A stretch of 54,485 nucleotides of DNA from contig JAKOYE010000093.1 in NCBI GenBank assembly GCA_029780675.1, positions 1 through 54,485 of the forward strand, read 5' to 3'. The position numbers and the translations under genes are program-made. Shown in pieces: positions 32,988-52,641 of this stretch. The notes beneath the pieces are model-generated. The model was given only the letters and a program-made list of their open reading frames with translations. It ran no database searches and was not told where the DNA came from. The stretch comes from Actinomycetes bacterium. Its GTDB lineage: Bacteria; Actinomycetota; Actinomycetes; Mycobacteriales; Mycobacteriaceae. How positions within the stretch are numbered: position 1 is the first letter of the stretch; each line of letters starts with the position of its first letter.

Positions 32988-34823
32988 TCAGAACGCGGCT
33001 TCGTCGAGTTCCATGACCTCATTGTCCAGCGCCTCGACCACCTGCCGGGTGCCGGTGAGCAGCGGCAGGAAGTTCTTGGCGAAGAACGACGCCGCGGCGA
33101 CCTTGCCCTCGTAGAAGGAGCGGTCCGCGCCGGAGGCGCCGGCGTCGAGGGCGGCCATGGCCACCGTGGACTGGCGCAGCAGCAGCCAGCCCATCACCAG
33201 GTCGCCGACGCTCATCAGGAAGCGCACCGAACCCAGACCCACCTTGTAGATGCTCTTGGGATCCTCCTGCGCGGCCATCAGATAGCCGGTCAGCGACGCG
33301 GCCATGCCCTGGACGTCCTCCAGTGCCTTGGCCAGCAGCGCCCGCTCGGTCTTGAGCCGGCCGTTGCCGGACTCGTTCTTGACGAACTCGTCGATCTGGC
33401 CGGCGACGTGCGCCAACGCCTGGCCCTTGTCCCGGATGATCTTGCGGAAGAAGAAGTCCTGCGCCTGGATGGCCGTGGTGCCCTCGTACAGCGAGTCGAT
33501 CTTGGCGTCACGGATGTACTGCTCGACCGGGTAGTCCTGCAGGAATCCGGAACCGCCGAAGGTCTGCAGGCTCTCGGTGAGCTTGGCGTAGGCCTGCTCC
33601 GAGCCGACGCCCTTGACGATCGGCAGCATCAGATCGTTGACCTTGAACGCCAACTCGGCGTCGACGCCGTGGAGAGTCTTGGCCACCGCCGCATCCTGAT
33701 AGGTCGCGGTGAACAGGTACACCGCACGCAGACCCTCCGCGTAGGACTTCTGGGTCATCAGGCTGCGCCGCACATCGGGGTGGTGGGTGATGGTCACCCG
33801 CGGTGCGGTTTTGTCCATCATCTGGGTCAGGTCGGCACCCTGGACCCGCTCCTTGGCGTACTCCAGCGCATTGAGGTACCCGGTGGACAGCGTGGCAATC
33901 GCCTTGGTGCCCACCATCATCCGGGCCTGCTCGATGACGTCGAACATCTGCGCGATGCCCTCGTGAACCTCGCCGACCAGCCAGCCCTTGGCCGGCACGC
34001 CGTGCTGGCCGAAGGTCAGCTCGCAGGTGGCCGATACCTTCAGGCCCATCTTGTGCTCGACGTTGGTGACGAAGGCGCCGTTGCGCTCACCCGGCTCGCC
34101 GGTGACGGGATCGAAGAGGAACTTCGGCACGATGAACAGCGACAGGCCCTTGGTGCCCGGTCCGGCGCCCTCGGGGCGGGCCAGCACCAGATGCATGATG
34201 TTCTCGAAGAGGTCGTCGGAGTCGGCCGAGGTGATGAACCGCTTGACGCCGTCGATGTGCCACGAGCCGTCGTCCTGCTTGACCGCCTTGGTGCGGCCGG
34301 CACCCACGTCGGAACCGGCATCCGGCTCGGTCAGCACCATGGTGGCGCCCCAGCCGCGCTCCGCGGCCAGCACGGCCCAGCGCTTCTGCTCCTCGGTGCC
34401 GAGGTGGTGCACGATCTGGGCGAATCCGGCGCCGCCGCCGTACATCCACACCGCGGGGTTGGCGCCGAGCACATGCTCGTGCAGCGCCCACAGCAAGGCC
34501 TTGGGGGCGGGCATGCCGCCGAGTTCCTCGATCAGGCCGACCTTGTCCCAGCCGCCTTCGATGAAGGTCCGCACCGAGGTCTTGAAAGCCTCGGGCAGGG
34601 TGACGGTGTGGGTCGCGGGGTCGAACACCGGGGGATTGCGGTCGCCCTCGACGAAGGAAGCCCCGATCGGGCCCTCGCACAACCGGGCGAACTCGCCGAG
34701 CATCTCGGTGGCGGTGTCGGCGTCCAGGTCGGCGAATTCGCCCTCGCCCAGTGCCTTGTCGACGCCGAAGACCTCGAACAGGTTGAAGACCTGGTCACGG
34801 ACATTGCTCTTGTAGTGGCCCAC
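32988..34823 (-). CDS. fadE5: acyl-CoA dehydrogenase FadE5, 611 aa
   Basis: Long-form acyl-CoA dehydrogenase with broad chain-length range in beta-oxidation. It begins [20 protein letters not shown]. Core motifs: [54 protein letters not shown], the catalytic Glu in [19 protein letters not shown] (LYEGT), and a C-terminal extra helical domain to VMELDEAAF. The length is the same as Rv0244c. The start is ATG 34823 with a GGAGG-type site upstream. The promoter region carries a 16-bp palindrome. Confidence 0.95.
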   Translation of the reverse strand: MGHYKSNVRDQVFNLFEVFGVDKALGEGEFADLDADTATEMLGEFARLCEGPIGASFVEGDRNPPVFDPATHTVTLPEAFKTSVRTFIEGGWDKVGLIEELGGMPAPKALLWALHEHVLGANPAVWMYGGGAGFAQIVHHLGTEEQKRWAVLAAERGWGATMVLTEPDAGSDVGAGRTKAVKQDDGSWHIDGVKRFITSADSDDLFENIMHLVLARPEGAGPGTKGLSLFIVPKFLFDPVTGEPGERNGAFVTNVEHKMGLKVSATCELTFGQHGVPAKGWLVGEVHEGIAQMFDVIEQARMMVGTKAIATLSTGYLNALEYAKERVQGADLTQMMDKTAPRVTITHHPDVRRSLMTQKSYAEGLRAVYLFTATYQDAAVAKTLHGVDAELAFKVNDLMLPIVKGVGSEQAYAKLTESLQTFGGSGFLQDYPVEQYIRDAKIDSLYEGTTAIQAQDFFFRKIIRDKGQALAHVAGQIDEFVKNESGNGRLKTERALLAKALEDVQGMAASLTGYLMAAQEDPKSIYKVGLGSVRFLMSVGDLVMGWLLLRQSTVAMAALDAGASGADRSFYEGKVAAASFFAKNFLPLLTGTRQVVEALDNEVMELDEAAF

Positions 34824-34974
34824 GGTTCCTCCTCGATGAGAACGCCACGTGAATTCGGTTGGGTACTCGATTTAAGTTACCCACCAGTAACCCTGTGAAA
34901 GTACACCCGCCGGTAACCGAATTGCAACTGAGTGTGATGCAGGTCAATCCGCTGTTCAGAGGGTTGGCGCGCTA
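34824..34974. promoter_or_regulatory. fadE5 promoter region with palindrome GTTAC-CCACCA-GTAAC at 34876-34891
   Basis: The 151-bp gap separates the pks stop from the fadE5 start, both on the minus strand. The 16-bp palindrome at 34876-34891 lies 53 bp before the ATG and matches the fabG4/fadA2 site in the pattern TTAC.C...AGTAA. A further GGTAACCG half-site lies near 34910. No clear pks terminator hairpin was seen. Confidence 0.6.
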
Positions 34975-45951
<10,977 letters not shown>

Positions 45952-45967
45952 GTCCGGTGGCTTCCAT

Positions 45968-46028
45968 CACTTCCGTGTCGGCACTTCCGTGTCGGCTCCG
46001 AGTCGGCTCCGAGTCGGCTCCGAGTCGG
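45968..46028. repeat. two tandem arrays (2 x 14 bp, 3 x 11 bp) in the pks leader
   Basis: cacttccgtgtcgg is repeated exactly at 45968-45981 and 45982-45995. ctccgagtcgg follows three times at 45996-46006, 46007-46017 and 46018-46028. The arrays begin 17 bp from the pks ATG and lie in its presumed 5' leader. Confidence 0.95.
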
Positions 46029-46319
46029 CGAGGCGTTCGATGCCCGCAGGCACCCCGAAACCTCCGAACGGTTCGGCCCGCTCGTCCTCCCCGGACGGCC
46101 CCGGCCGACTCGATCTCCCCCGGGCAAGTATGGCACGCGTGCAGGCGGCCCACGGCGGCGTTCCGGTGCAGGTCGGTCGGGTCTGGCGGCGGACAGCGGG
46201 GTCGCACGGTTATCTTGGGGGGTCTGGTCGCAGCGTGCGGGCCCGTCGGCCGTGCTGTTTCGGGGCCGGGGCAAACCGGATGACGCCAGAAGAAATCGGG
46301 AGAGACCGGGAGAGACGTA
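46029..46319. promoter_or_regulatory. divergent pks / papA3 promoter region
   Basis: About 290 bp with no gene. A 10-bp palindrome GCACGCGTGC is at 46133-46142, and a possible -10 hexamer (TATCTT) for papA3 is near 46211. Nothing else was recognised; the regulatory calls are weak. Confidence 0.35.
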
Positions 46320-47741
46320 GTGCAGATCGGGAAGATCACGGTCGGCACCATCGACGATTGGGCGCCGAGGCCGGGCACGCTGATCTCGTGGCACCCGACC
46401 AGCGCGGCGATGGCGAAGGCCCGTAACGCGCCGGTGAGTCCGGTGCCGGTCAGCTACATGCAGGGCCAGCACATTCGCGGAGTGTGTGAGCAGGAGGCCG
46501 CCGGGCTCGACTACTCCCGGCAGATCATCGCCACCTGTGAGGTGCCCGGCCGGTGCGATGTCGCGGCCATGAACCACGCCATCAACGCGTATCTGCGCCG
46601 GCACGACACCTACCGGAGCTGGTTCACCTACACCGATGACGGGGAGATCCTCCGGCACACCCTTGCCGACCCGGCCGATATCGAGTTCGAGCCCGTCGAG
46701 CACGGTGAGATGTCGGCTGAGGACGCCCGCAAGCACATCGTCGACATCCCCACCCCGCTGGAGTGGGGCTGTTTCTCGTTCGGGATCGTGCAGAGCGAGG
46801 ACCACTTCGACTTCTACGCCAGCATCGACCACGTCCACGGTGACGCGGCGTTGATCGGGATCACGATGCTGGAAGCCCACGGCATGTACACGTCGCTGAC
46901 CGCCACCGGGCAGCCCCTGGCGCTCCCCCCAGCCGGCAGTTTCGACGATTTCTGTCGGAAGGAGCGCGCGGCCACCGCCACCCTCACCGTCGACTCGCCG
47001 GAGGTTCGCGCCTGGATCGAGTTCGCCGAGAACAACGACAACACCCTGCCCGAGTTTCCGCTGCCGCTGGGCAATCCGCTGGAACCGACCGTCGCCGAGA
47101 TGACCGGCGAGATGATCCTCGACGCCGAACAGACCGCGAAGTTCGAGGCGGCCTGCGCGGCGGCCGGCGTGCGGTTCGTCGGCGGGCTGTTCGCCTGCAC
47201 CGCCAAGGTGGAACATGAGCTGACCGGCGCCGCGACGTACTACGGGCTGACGCCGCGGGACACCCGACGGACATCGGACGACTTCACCGCACAGGGCTGG
47301 TTCACCGGGCTGGTGCCGATCACCGTGCCCATCGCCGCGACATCGTTCGGCGAAGCCGCCTGGGCGGCGCAGGAGTCCTTTGACACCGGTCAGAAACTGG
47401 CCAGGGTTCCCTACTACCGCGTCCTCGAACTCGCGCCGTGGCTGGAGAAGCCCCGGCCGAACTTCCCGGTGGCGAATTTCCTGCACGGCGGGGCCGCCCC
47501 CCTCAACGCCATTCTCGCGGCGACCGATCTGGGCTACTCCAACAACATCGGGATCTACTCGGACGGACGGTTCTCCTACCAGCTGACGATCTACGTGTTC
47601 CTGTACGACGGTGGAACCGCCATGTCGGTGCTCGGTCCGGACAACCCGATCGCCCGGAAGTCGATCGCCCGGTACATCGACGCGATGAAGACGGTGTGCC
47701 TGCAGGTCGCGGAGGCCGGCGACTGGGGACACGGTGTTTGA
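46320..47741 (+). CDS. papA3: PapA-family acyltransferase (PapA3-type), 473 aa
   Basis: Condensation-domain-like acyltransferase that moves acyl chains to trehalose. The active-site HxxxD is present as His171-VHG-Asp175 (SIDHVHGDAALIG); the usual second His before it is Asp. The C-terminal half carries PNFPVANFLHGGAAPLNAIL and NNIGIYSDGRFSYQLTIYVFLYDGG. In TPP synthesis PapA3 makes the diacyltrehalose precursor. Start GTG 46320 follows GAGAGAC repeats as a ribosome-binding region. It is cytosolic, 21 bp upstream of mmpL10, and divergent from pks. Confidence 0.9.
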   Translation: MQIGKITVGTIDDWAPRPGTLISWHPTSAAMAKARNAPVSPVPVSYMQGQHIRGVCEQEAAGLDYSRQIIATCEVPGRCDVAAMNHAINAYLRRHDTYRSWFTYTDDGEILRHTLADPADIEFEPVEHGEMSAEDARKHIVDIPTPLEWGCFSFGIVQSEDHFDFYASIDHVHGDAALIGITMLEAHGMYTSLTATGQPLALPPAGSFDDFCRKERAATATLTVDSPEVRAWIEFAENNDNTLPEFPLPLGNPLEPTVAEMTGEMILDAEQTAKFEAACAAAGVRFVGGLFACTAKVEHELTGAATYYGLTPRDTRRTSDDFTAQGWFTGLVPITVPIAATSFGEAAWAAQESFDTGQKLARVPYYRVLELAPWLEKPRPNFPVANFLHGGAAPLNAILAATDLGYSNNIGIYSDGRFSYQLTIYVFLYDGGTAMSVLGPDNPIARKSIARYIDAMKTVCLQVAEAGDWGHGV

Positions 47742-47762
47742 GAGCACGGTTTCCGGGCTGAC

Positions 47763-50700
47763 ATGCGGCGGCTAGCCGGCATCGTCGTGCGGTGGCCCGC
47801 CGCCGTCATCCTGGTCTGGGTGGCGATGGCCGTCCTCCTGCCGCAGTCCTTTCCCAGCCTCAACGAGATGGCGCAGAAGAATCCGCTGGCGATGCTGCCC
47901 GGGAACGCGCCGTCCAGCGTTGCCGCCAGGGAGATGACGAAGGGGTTCTCCGAAACCGGGACCGACGACCTGCTGCTGGTGGTGCTCAGCGACGAACGGG
48001 GAGTCGGCGGGGCCAACGAGGCCGGTGCCGGCCGCGACCAGGAGGCCACCTACCGCAAACTGGTCACCGCGCTGCGCGACGACCCCGACGTCGTCATGCT
48101 GCAGGACTTCCTGGAAACCCCCGCCTTGCGCACCTTCCTGACGAGCAAGGACGGCAAGGCCTGGGTGGTGCCGGTGGGTCTGACGGGCGCCCTGGGCACC
48201 CCGCAGGCCTACGCGGCCTTCAACCGGGTGTCGGGCATCGTCGCGCAGAACACCGCGGGCAGTCCGCTGCAGGTGCACCTGACCGGGCCGGCCGCGACGG
48301 TGGCCGACCTGACCGTCGCCGGCGAGCGCGACCGCGCCCCCATCGAGATCGCGATCGCCGTCCTGGTGCTCGCGGTGCTGCTGATCGTGTACCGCAACCC
48401 GATCACCATGCTGGTGCCGCTGATCGGCATCGGCATGTCGCTGGTCATCGCCCAGGCGGCGGTCGCCGGCCTCTCCGACGTCAGCGGGCTCGGGGTGTCG
48501 AATCAGGCCATCATTCTGCTGAGTGCGATGATCGCCGGCGCGGGAACGGACTACGCGGTTTTCCTGATCAGCCGTTACCACGACTACGTGCGGCGCGGGG
48601 AGAGCTCCGACGACGCGGTGCGCCGGGCCATGGGCTCGGTCGGCAAGGTGATCACCGCGTCCGCCGCCACCATCGGGCTCACCTTCCTGGCGATCAGCTT
48701 CGCCCGGATGGGGGTGTTCTCCACCGTCGGGGTGTCGTCGGCGGTGGGGGTCGCGGTGGCGCTGCTGGCCGCCCTGACGCTGCTGCCCGCGATCCTGGTC
48801 CTCGTCGGGCGGCGCGGCTGGATCGCACCGCGGCGGGAACTCACCGCCGGGCTCTGGCGCCGTTCCGGTATCCGCATCGTGCGCCGGCCGCGGACGTATC
48901 TGCTGGCCAGCCTGCTGGTCCTGGGGCTGCTGGCCGCCAGCGCCGGAATGGCCCGGTACAACTACGACGATCGCAGGGCGGTCGCGCCGAGCAGCCCGAG
49001 TGCGGTGGGCTACCAGGCGTTGGAACGCCATTTCGACCTCAACCAGTTCGTCCCGTCCTATGTGCTGATCCGATCGGAGCGCAATCTGCGCACGCCGCGG
49101 GCGCTCGCCGATATGGAGCAGATGGCCGAACGCATCAGCCAACTCCCCGATATCGCGATGGTCAACGGCATCACCCGGCCGCTCGGGCAGGTGCCCAGGG
49201 AGTTCCGGGCCACCTATCAGGCGGGGCTGGTCGGCGAACGGCTCAGTGACGGCTCGGCGACGATCGCCGAGAACATGGACGGTCTCAACCGGCTCTCCGA
49301 CGGGGCCGACACCCTTGCCTCCGGACTCGTGGACGTGCGCGTCGAGGTCAACGATCTCGCGACCAACATCCAGGGCATGGTTGACGCCGTCTCGGCCCTG
49401 AAAACGCACTACAGCGGCGACACGCTGGTGAAGAACGTCGAGGTCGCGGCGAAACTGGTCAACGCCGTCAACGAACTCGGCAACTCCATGGGCCTGAGTT
49501 ACCAGGCGGGCCGGGACCTGGTCGGCTGGGTGGGGCCGGTCCTGGCGGCGCTGCACGGCAACGTCGTCTGCGACCTCAACCCGTCGTGCAGCGAGACCCG
49601 CGGGCACTTTCAGCGCCTGGTCGACGCGCGCAATGCCGGGACCATCGACAAGATCAACGACCTGGCCGGGCAGCTGAAGTCGTTGCAGGACACCCAGTCC
49701 CTGAGCGCCACCCTGGCCAGGCTGCGGGTCGCGCTGTCGAGCCTGAACGCGACGATGCGCGCCATGGGACTCGACACCCCGGCCGGTGCGCAGAGCACCA
49801 TGACCGAATTCCGCCGCCAGGCCGACCGGGCCGCCGACGGCAGCCAGGAGGTGGCGGCCGGGGTGGATCAGGTGGTCCGGCAGATCGAGGTGATGCGATC
49901 CGGGCTCGATCAGGCGGCGGCGTTCCTGCGGTCGCTGGAGCAGGACGCCGCGGCGCCGTCGATGGCCGGGTTCAACATTCCGCCCGAGGTGCTGGAGACG
50001 ACGGACTTCCAGACCGCCTCGAGGACCTTCATCTCGCGGGACGGCCACTGGGCGCGCTACCTGGTGTTCACCAAGCTCGACCCGTTCAGTTCCGCGGCGA
50101 TGGACCAGGTCAACACCATCCTGGACACCGCCAGGTCGGCGCAGCCCAACACCAGCCTGGCCGGCGCCACCATCTCGATCGGGGGATACCCCGCCGCCCT
50201 GCGCGACACCCGCGACTACTACCGCGACGACATCCGATTCATCGTGGCCGCGACGGTCGTCATCGTCCTGCTGACGCTGATTGTGCTGCTGCGGGCGCTC
50301 ATCGCGCCGCTCTACCTGGTCGGCTCCGTGGTGATCTCGTACTTCGGCGCACTCGGCATCGGTGTGCTGGTCTTCCAGTACGGGTTCGGCCAGCCCCTGC
50401 ACTGGACGGTGCCGCCGTTGGCCTTCGTCGTGCTGGTCGCGGTGGGCGCCGACTACAACCTGCTGTTCGCATCGCGATTACGCGACGAATCCCCGCGCAG
50501 CACCCGGTTCGGGGTGATCAGGACGTTGTCGTCGACCGGGGGCGTCATCACCGCGGCGGGCTTGATCTTCGCCGCCTCGATGTGGGGTTTGCTGTTCTCC
50601 AGCATTGGTACCGTGGTGCAGGGCGGTTTCGTCATCGGCGCCGGGATCCTGTTGGACACCTTCCTGGTTCGCACGGTTCTGGTTCCCGCCGTGGCCACCC

Positions 50701-50774
50701 TGTTGGGGAAGGCGAACTGGTGGCCGTCACGAGCGATAGCGCGGGGGAGAGCCGGATGGAAATCCCCAGCATGA
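47763..50774 (+). CDS. mmpL10: MmpL-family RND lipid transporter (MmpL10-type), 1003 aa
   Basis: Exports the diacyltrehalose precursor across the inner membrane. The RND topology is clear: TM1 at residues 4-25, periplasmic domain 1, five helices (IEIAIAVLVLAVLLIVYRN onward), a cytoplasmic loop, a second half with a long helical hairpin domain (~490-740), and the last six helices. Proton-relay Asp-Tyr pairs are at 263-264 (AGTDYAVFLISRYHDY) and 897-898 (VGADYNLLFASRLRDE). The start is ATG 47763. Its stop TGA (50772-50774) overlaps the first ATG of a mini-ORF chain leading to the PE gene. Confidence 0.93.
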   Translation: MRRLAGIVVRWPAAVILVWVAMAVLLPQSFPSLNEMAQKNPLAMLPGNAPSSVAAREMTKGFSETGTDDLLLVVLSDERGVGGANEAGAGRDQEATYRKLVTALRDDPDVVMLQDFLETPALRTFLTSKDGKAWVVPVGLTGALGTPQAYAAFNRVSGIVAQNTAGSPLQVHLTGPAATVADLTVAGERDRAPIEIAIAVLVLAVLLIVYRNPITMLVPLIGIGMSLVIAQAAVAGLSDVSGLGVSNQAIILLSAMIAGAGTDYAVFLISRYHDYVRRGESSDDAVRRAMGSVGKVITASAATIGLTFLAISFARMGVFSTVGVSSAVGVAVALLAALTLLPAILVLVGRRGWIAPRRELTAGLWRRSGIRIVRRPRTYLLASLLVLGLLAASAGMARYNYDDRRAVAPSSPSAVGYQALERHFDLNQFVPSYVLIRSERNLRTPRALADMEQMAERISQLPDIAMVNGITRPLGQVPREFRATYQAGLVGERLSDGSATIAENMDGLNRLSDGADTLASGLVDVRVEVNDLATNIQGMVDAVSALKTHYSGDTLVKNVEVAAKLVNAVNELGNSMGLSYQAGRDLVGWVGPVLAALHGNVVCDLNPSCSETRGHFQRLVDARNAGTIDKINDLAGQLKSLQDTQSLSATLARLRVALSSLNATMRAMGLDTPAGAQSTMTEFRRQADRAADGSQEVAAGVDQVVRQIEVMRSGLDQAAAFLRSLEQDAAAPSMAGFNIPPEVLETTDFQTASRTFISRDGHWARYLVFTKLDPFSSAAMDQVNTILDTARSAQPNTSLAGATISIGGYPAALRDTRDYYRDDIRFIVAATVVIVLLTLIVLLRALIAPLYLVGSVVISYFGALGIGVLVFQYGFGQPLHWTVPPLAFVVLVAVGADYNLLFASRLRDESPRSTRFGVIRTLSSTGGVITAAGLIFAASMWGLLFSSIGTVVQGGFVIGAGILLDTFLVRTVLVPAVATLLGKANWWPSRAIARGRAGWKSPA

Positions 50775-50825
50775 GGAAAGCCCGAGCATGAGGAAAGCCC
50801 GAGTATGAGGGAAGACCGAGCATGA
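50771..50825 (+). other. chain of three overlapping 6-codon mini-ORFs (17-bp repeat)
   Basis: A 17-bp unit repeats with ATGs at 50771, 50788, 50805 and 50822. Each of the first three opens a 6-codon frame (MRKARA, MRKARV, MREDRA) whose TGA overlaps the next ATG by ATGA. The first ATG overlaps the mmpL10 stop and the last is the PE start. Ribosomes could pass from mmpL10 to PE by repeated termination-reinitiation. Purine-rich GAGGAAAG segments act as ribosome-binding sites for each next ATG. Confidence 0.8.
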
Positions 50826-51973
50826 GGAAACTGGCCGCGGTCGCGACGGCACTGCTGAGCGTGTTCGCCGCGGGTGGGGCCGCCTCGGCGAGCGAGGAGT
50901 CCCCGGACACGACAGCCGCGGCAGCCGCAACGGACGCGGACGCGACAGCCGGTGAGCCGGCCCCGCTGCTGGGCACGCCGGGCCGCGGGTACGCCCTCGG
51001 CGGCGCGCACGTCGCGGGCATCCCCTATGAGGAGTACATCCGCCGGACCGGCGCGGAGTGGTTCCCGCACCTGGACCGGCAGATCATCGACTACCCGGCC
51101 GGACAGGTGCAGGGCCACACCCTGGAACGGCTCTTCCCGGGGATCGGGCGGCTGGATGACGAGTTCCCCGGCCTGGGTCTCGACGGCCCGAGTGTCGGCG
51201 AGTCGGTCGACGAGGGGGCCGGCAATGTCATCAGGGCGGTCGACGAGGGCGGCCAGGGCATGGTTCTCGGCCTGTCCGAGGGCGCCATGGTGGTCAACGC
51301 GGTACAGGCCCGGCTGGCCAGTGATCCCAACGCGCCGCCACCGGACCAGTTGTCCTTCGCGGTGTATGGCGACCCGATCGGTCAGCACGCGTTCGGCGAC
51401 GGTTTCCTGCGGCAGAACTTCCCGGTGGGCAGCGTCGTTCCGTCGCTGGACTTCCGGATCCCGCCGCCGGTGGAAAGCCAGTACGACACCTACTCGTTCG
51501 TATCGGCCTACGACAGCATCGCCGACTGGCCGGACCGCCCGGACAACTGGATGTCGGTGCTGAACGCGATCGCGGGTCTGGCGACCGGTCACACCGCGGT
51601 GGCGTTCACCAACCCGAGCATGGTTCCGGAGCGCAACGTGCGGACGACGGTCAATTCCCGGGGCGGTAAGACCACGACGTACATGATCCCCGAGAAGCAC
51701 CTGCCGTTGGTGCTCCCGTTCAAGTACCTCGGTGTCGACGAGGACACGCTGAACCGGCTCGACGCGATTCTGCTGCCGATGGTCGATGCCGGCTACTCCC
51801 GGAACGACGACCCGTCCACCGCGCCGATCACCGTCGACCCGGTCAACGGCTATGACCCCGCGGAGATCACCGCGCCGGCCACCCAAGCGGCGTTCGGTGA
51901 GGATGTCGGAACCGATCCGATCTCCCAGATGCTGGCATTGGTCAACAGCAGTTTCTCCTCCCCTGAGGGCTGA
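50822..51973 (+). CDS. PE: secreted PE-PPE-domain serine hydrolase/acyltransferase of the TPP locus, 383 aa
   Basis: The signal peptide [20 protein letters not shown] ends with ASA at 21-23. The alpha/beta hydrolase domain follows: a nucleophile elbow GLSEGAMV with Ser152, [23 protein letters not shown], then [23 protein letters not shown] (Asp) and [13 protein letters not shown] (His). In TPP-producing species this PE protein completes acylation of the exported diacyltrehalose in the periplasm by acyl transfer between molecules; the present role is by analogy (Chp1/Chp2 do similar work in SL-1 and PAT). The ATG is the fourth of a repeated start block, and the stop lies in a hairpin. Confidence 0.9.
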   Translation: MRKLAAVATALLSVFAAGGAASASEESPDTTAAAAATDADATAGEPAPLLGTPGRGYALGGAHVAGIPYEEYIRRTGAEWFPHLDRQIIDYPAGQVQGHTLERLFPGIGRLDDEFPGLGLDGPSVGESVDEGAGNVIRAVDEGGQGMVLGLSEGAMVVNAVQARLASDPNAPPPDQLSFAVYGDPIGQHAFGDGFLRQNFPVGSVVPSLDFRIPPPVESQYDTYSFVSAYDSIADWPDRPDNWMSVLNAIAGLATGHTAVAFTNPSMVPERNVRTTVNSRGGKTTTYMIPEKHLPLVLPFKYLGVDEDTLNRLDAILLPMVDAGYSRNDDPSTAPITVDPVNGYDPAEITAPATQAAFGEDVGTDPISQMLALVNSSFSSPEG

Positions 51974-51998
51974 CCGGGGATCGCGAAAGCGCCGGTCA
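51971..51998. terminator. bidirectional hairpin containing both convergent stop codons
   Basis: TGACCGG (51971-51977) and CCGGTCA (51992-51998) are perfect 7-bp arms around a 14-base loop. The PE stop TGA and the gap stop (tca on +) are the outer ends of the arms, so the structure can only serve as terminator by overlapping both coding ends. Confidence 0.55.
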
Positions 51999-52631
51999 CG
52001 AACCCAGTAGTCCCGCGACCAGCAGTACCGTTCCCACCACGGCCAGCAGCGCGGCGACCTCCCGTCGCTGTCGGGCGCGAACCCAGCGATGCATCGCGGT
52101 CATCGCCGCGCTGGTGCGTCCCGGGGCGACCAGATAGGCCAGCAGCGGAATCTCGATCAGCGCGAACGCCACGGCGTTGAAGATCAGCAGCGCCGCGAAC
52201 TGGGTGGCCGGGGTTGCCCCGGCGGCGGCGATGATCGCCAGCGCGGCCAGATAGTCCACCGACGGCAGCGCGATACCCAGGCCGGCGATGCCGGCGACCC
52301 ACAGCGACTGACCTTCCAGAAGCCGGGTCAGCCAGGGCGGTGGGGTGCGGGCCCGTCCGGTCGTCAGCGCCAGGGTGGCCGCGGCCAGGAGGGCGAGCAC
52401 CCCCAGCGTGATCTGGACCCGGGGCAGGGACACGTGGGCGGACATCGGCAGGTGCGCATCGACGACGAACAGCACCGCCGATCCCACCGCCAGGCCCATC
52501 AGGAAGCCGCCGGACAGGAATGCGGTCAGTTGCAGCACCGGCCGGGGCCGATTCAGCATCAGCACGGTCATCCCGATCCGGAACGGCTCCAGACTGACGG
52601 CCACGGCCATCACGAGGAGAGTGACCCACAT
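51996..52631 (-). CDS. Gap/Sap-like small integral membrane protein, 211 aa
   Basis: Six hydrophobic helices: MWVTLLVMAVAVSLEPFRIG, LTAFLSGGFLMGLAVGSAVLF, ITLGVLALLAAATLAL, WVAGIAGLGIALPSVDYLAA, FAALLIFNAVAFALIEIPLL and VAALLAVVGTVLLVAGLLG. SLEPFRIGM and LPSVDYLAAL fit the GAP family (Gap for glycopeptidolipids; Sap, Rv3821, for sulfolipid-1), which aids lipid export with MmpL proteins. The start is ATG 52631; upstream codons in frame overlap fadD23 and lack membrane character. It follows fadD23 by 10 bp and so is co-transcribed with it. Likely a helper for TPP export. Confidence 0.82.
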   Translation of the reverse strand: MWVTLLVMAVAVSLEPFRIGMTVLMLNRPRPVLQLTAFLSGGFLMGLAVGSAVLFVVDAHLPMSAHVSLPRVQITLGVLALLAAATLALTTGRARTPPPWLTRLLEGQSLWVAGIAGLGIALPSVDYLAALAIIAAAGATPATQFAALLIFNAVAFALIEIPLLAYLVAPGRTSAAMTAMHRWVRARQRREVAALLAVVGTVLLVAGLLGS

Positions 52632-52641
52632 GGGTGTCGTG

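Noticed and set aside
45960..46426. Small frames between pks and papA3
   Set aside because: They run through the tandem repeats, lack ribosome-binding sites and resemble no protein; the region is better read as leader and promoter DNA.
47772..50402. A large 876-aa frame on the minus strand opposite mmpL10
   Set aside because: High-GC antisense shadow: rich in Arg, Gly, Gln and His with no fold or motif; mmpL10 has complete RND signatures.
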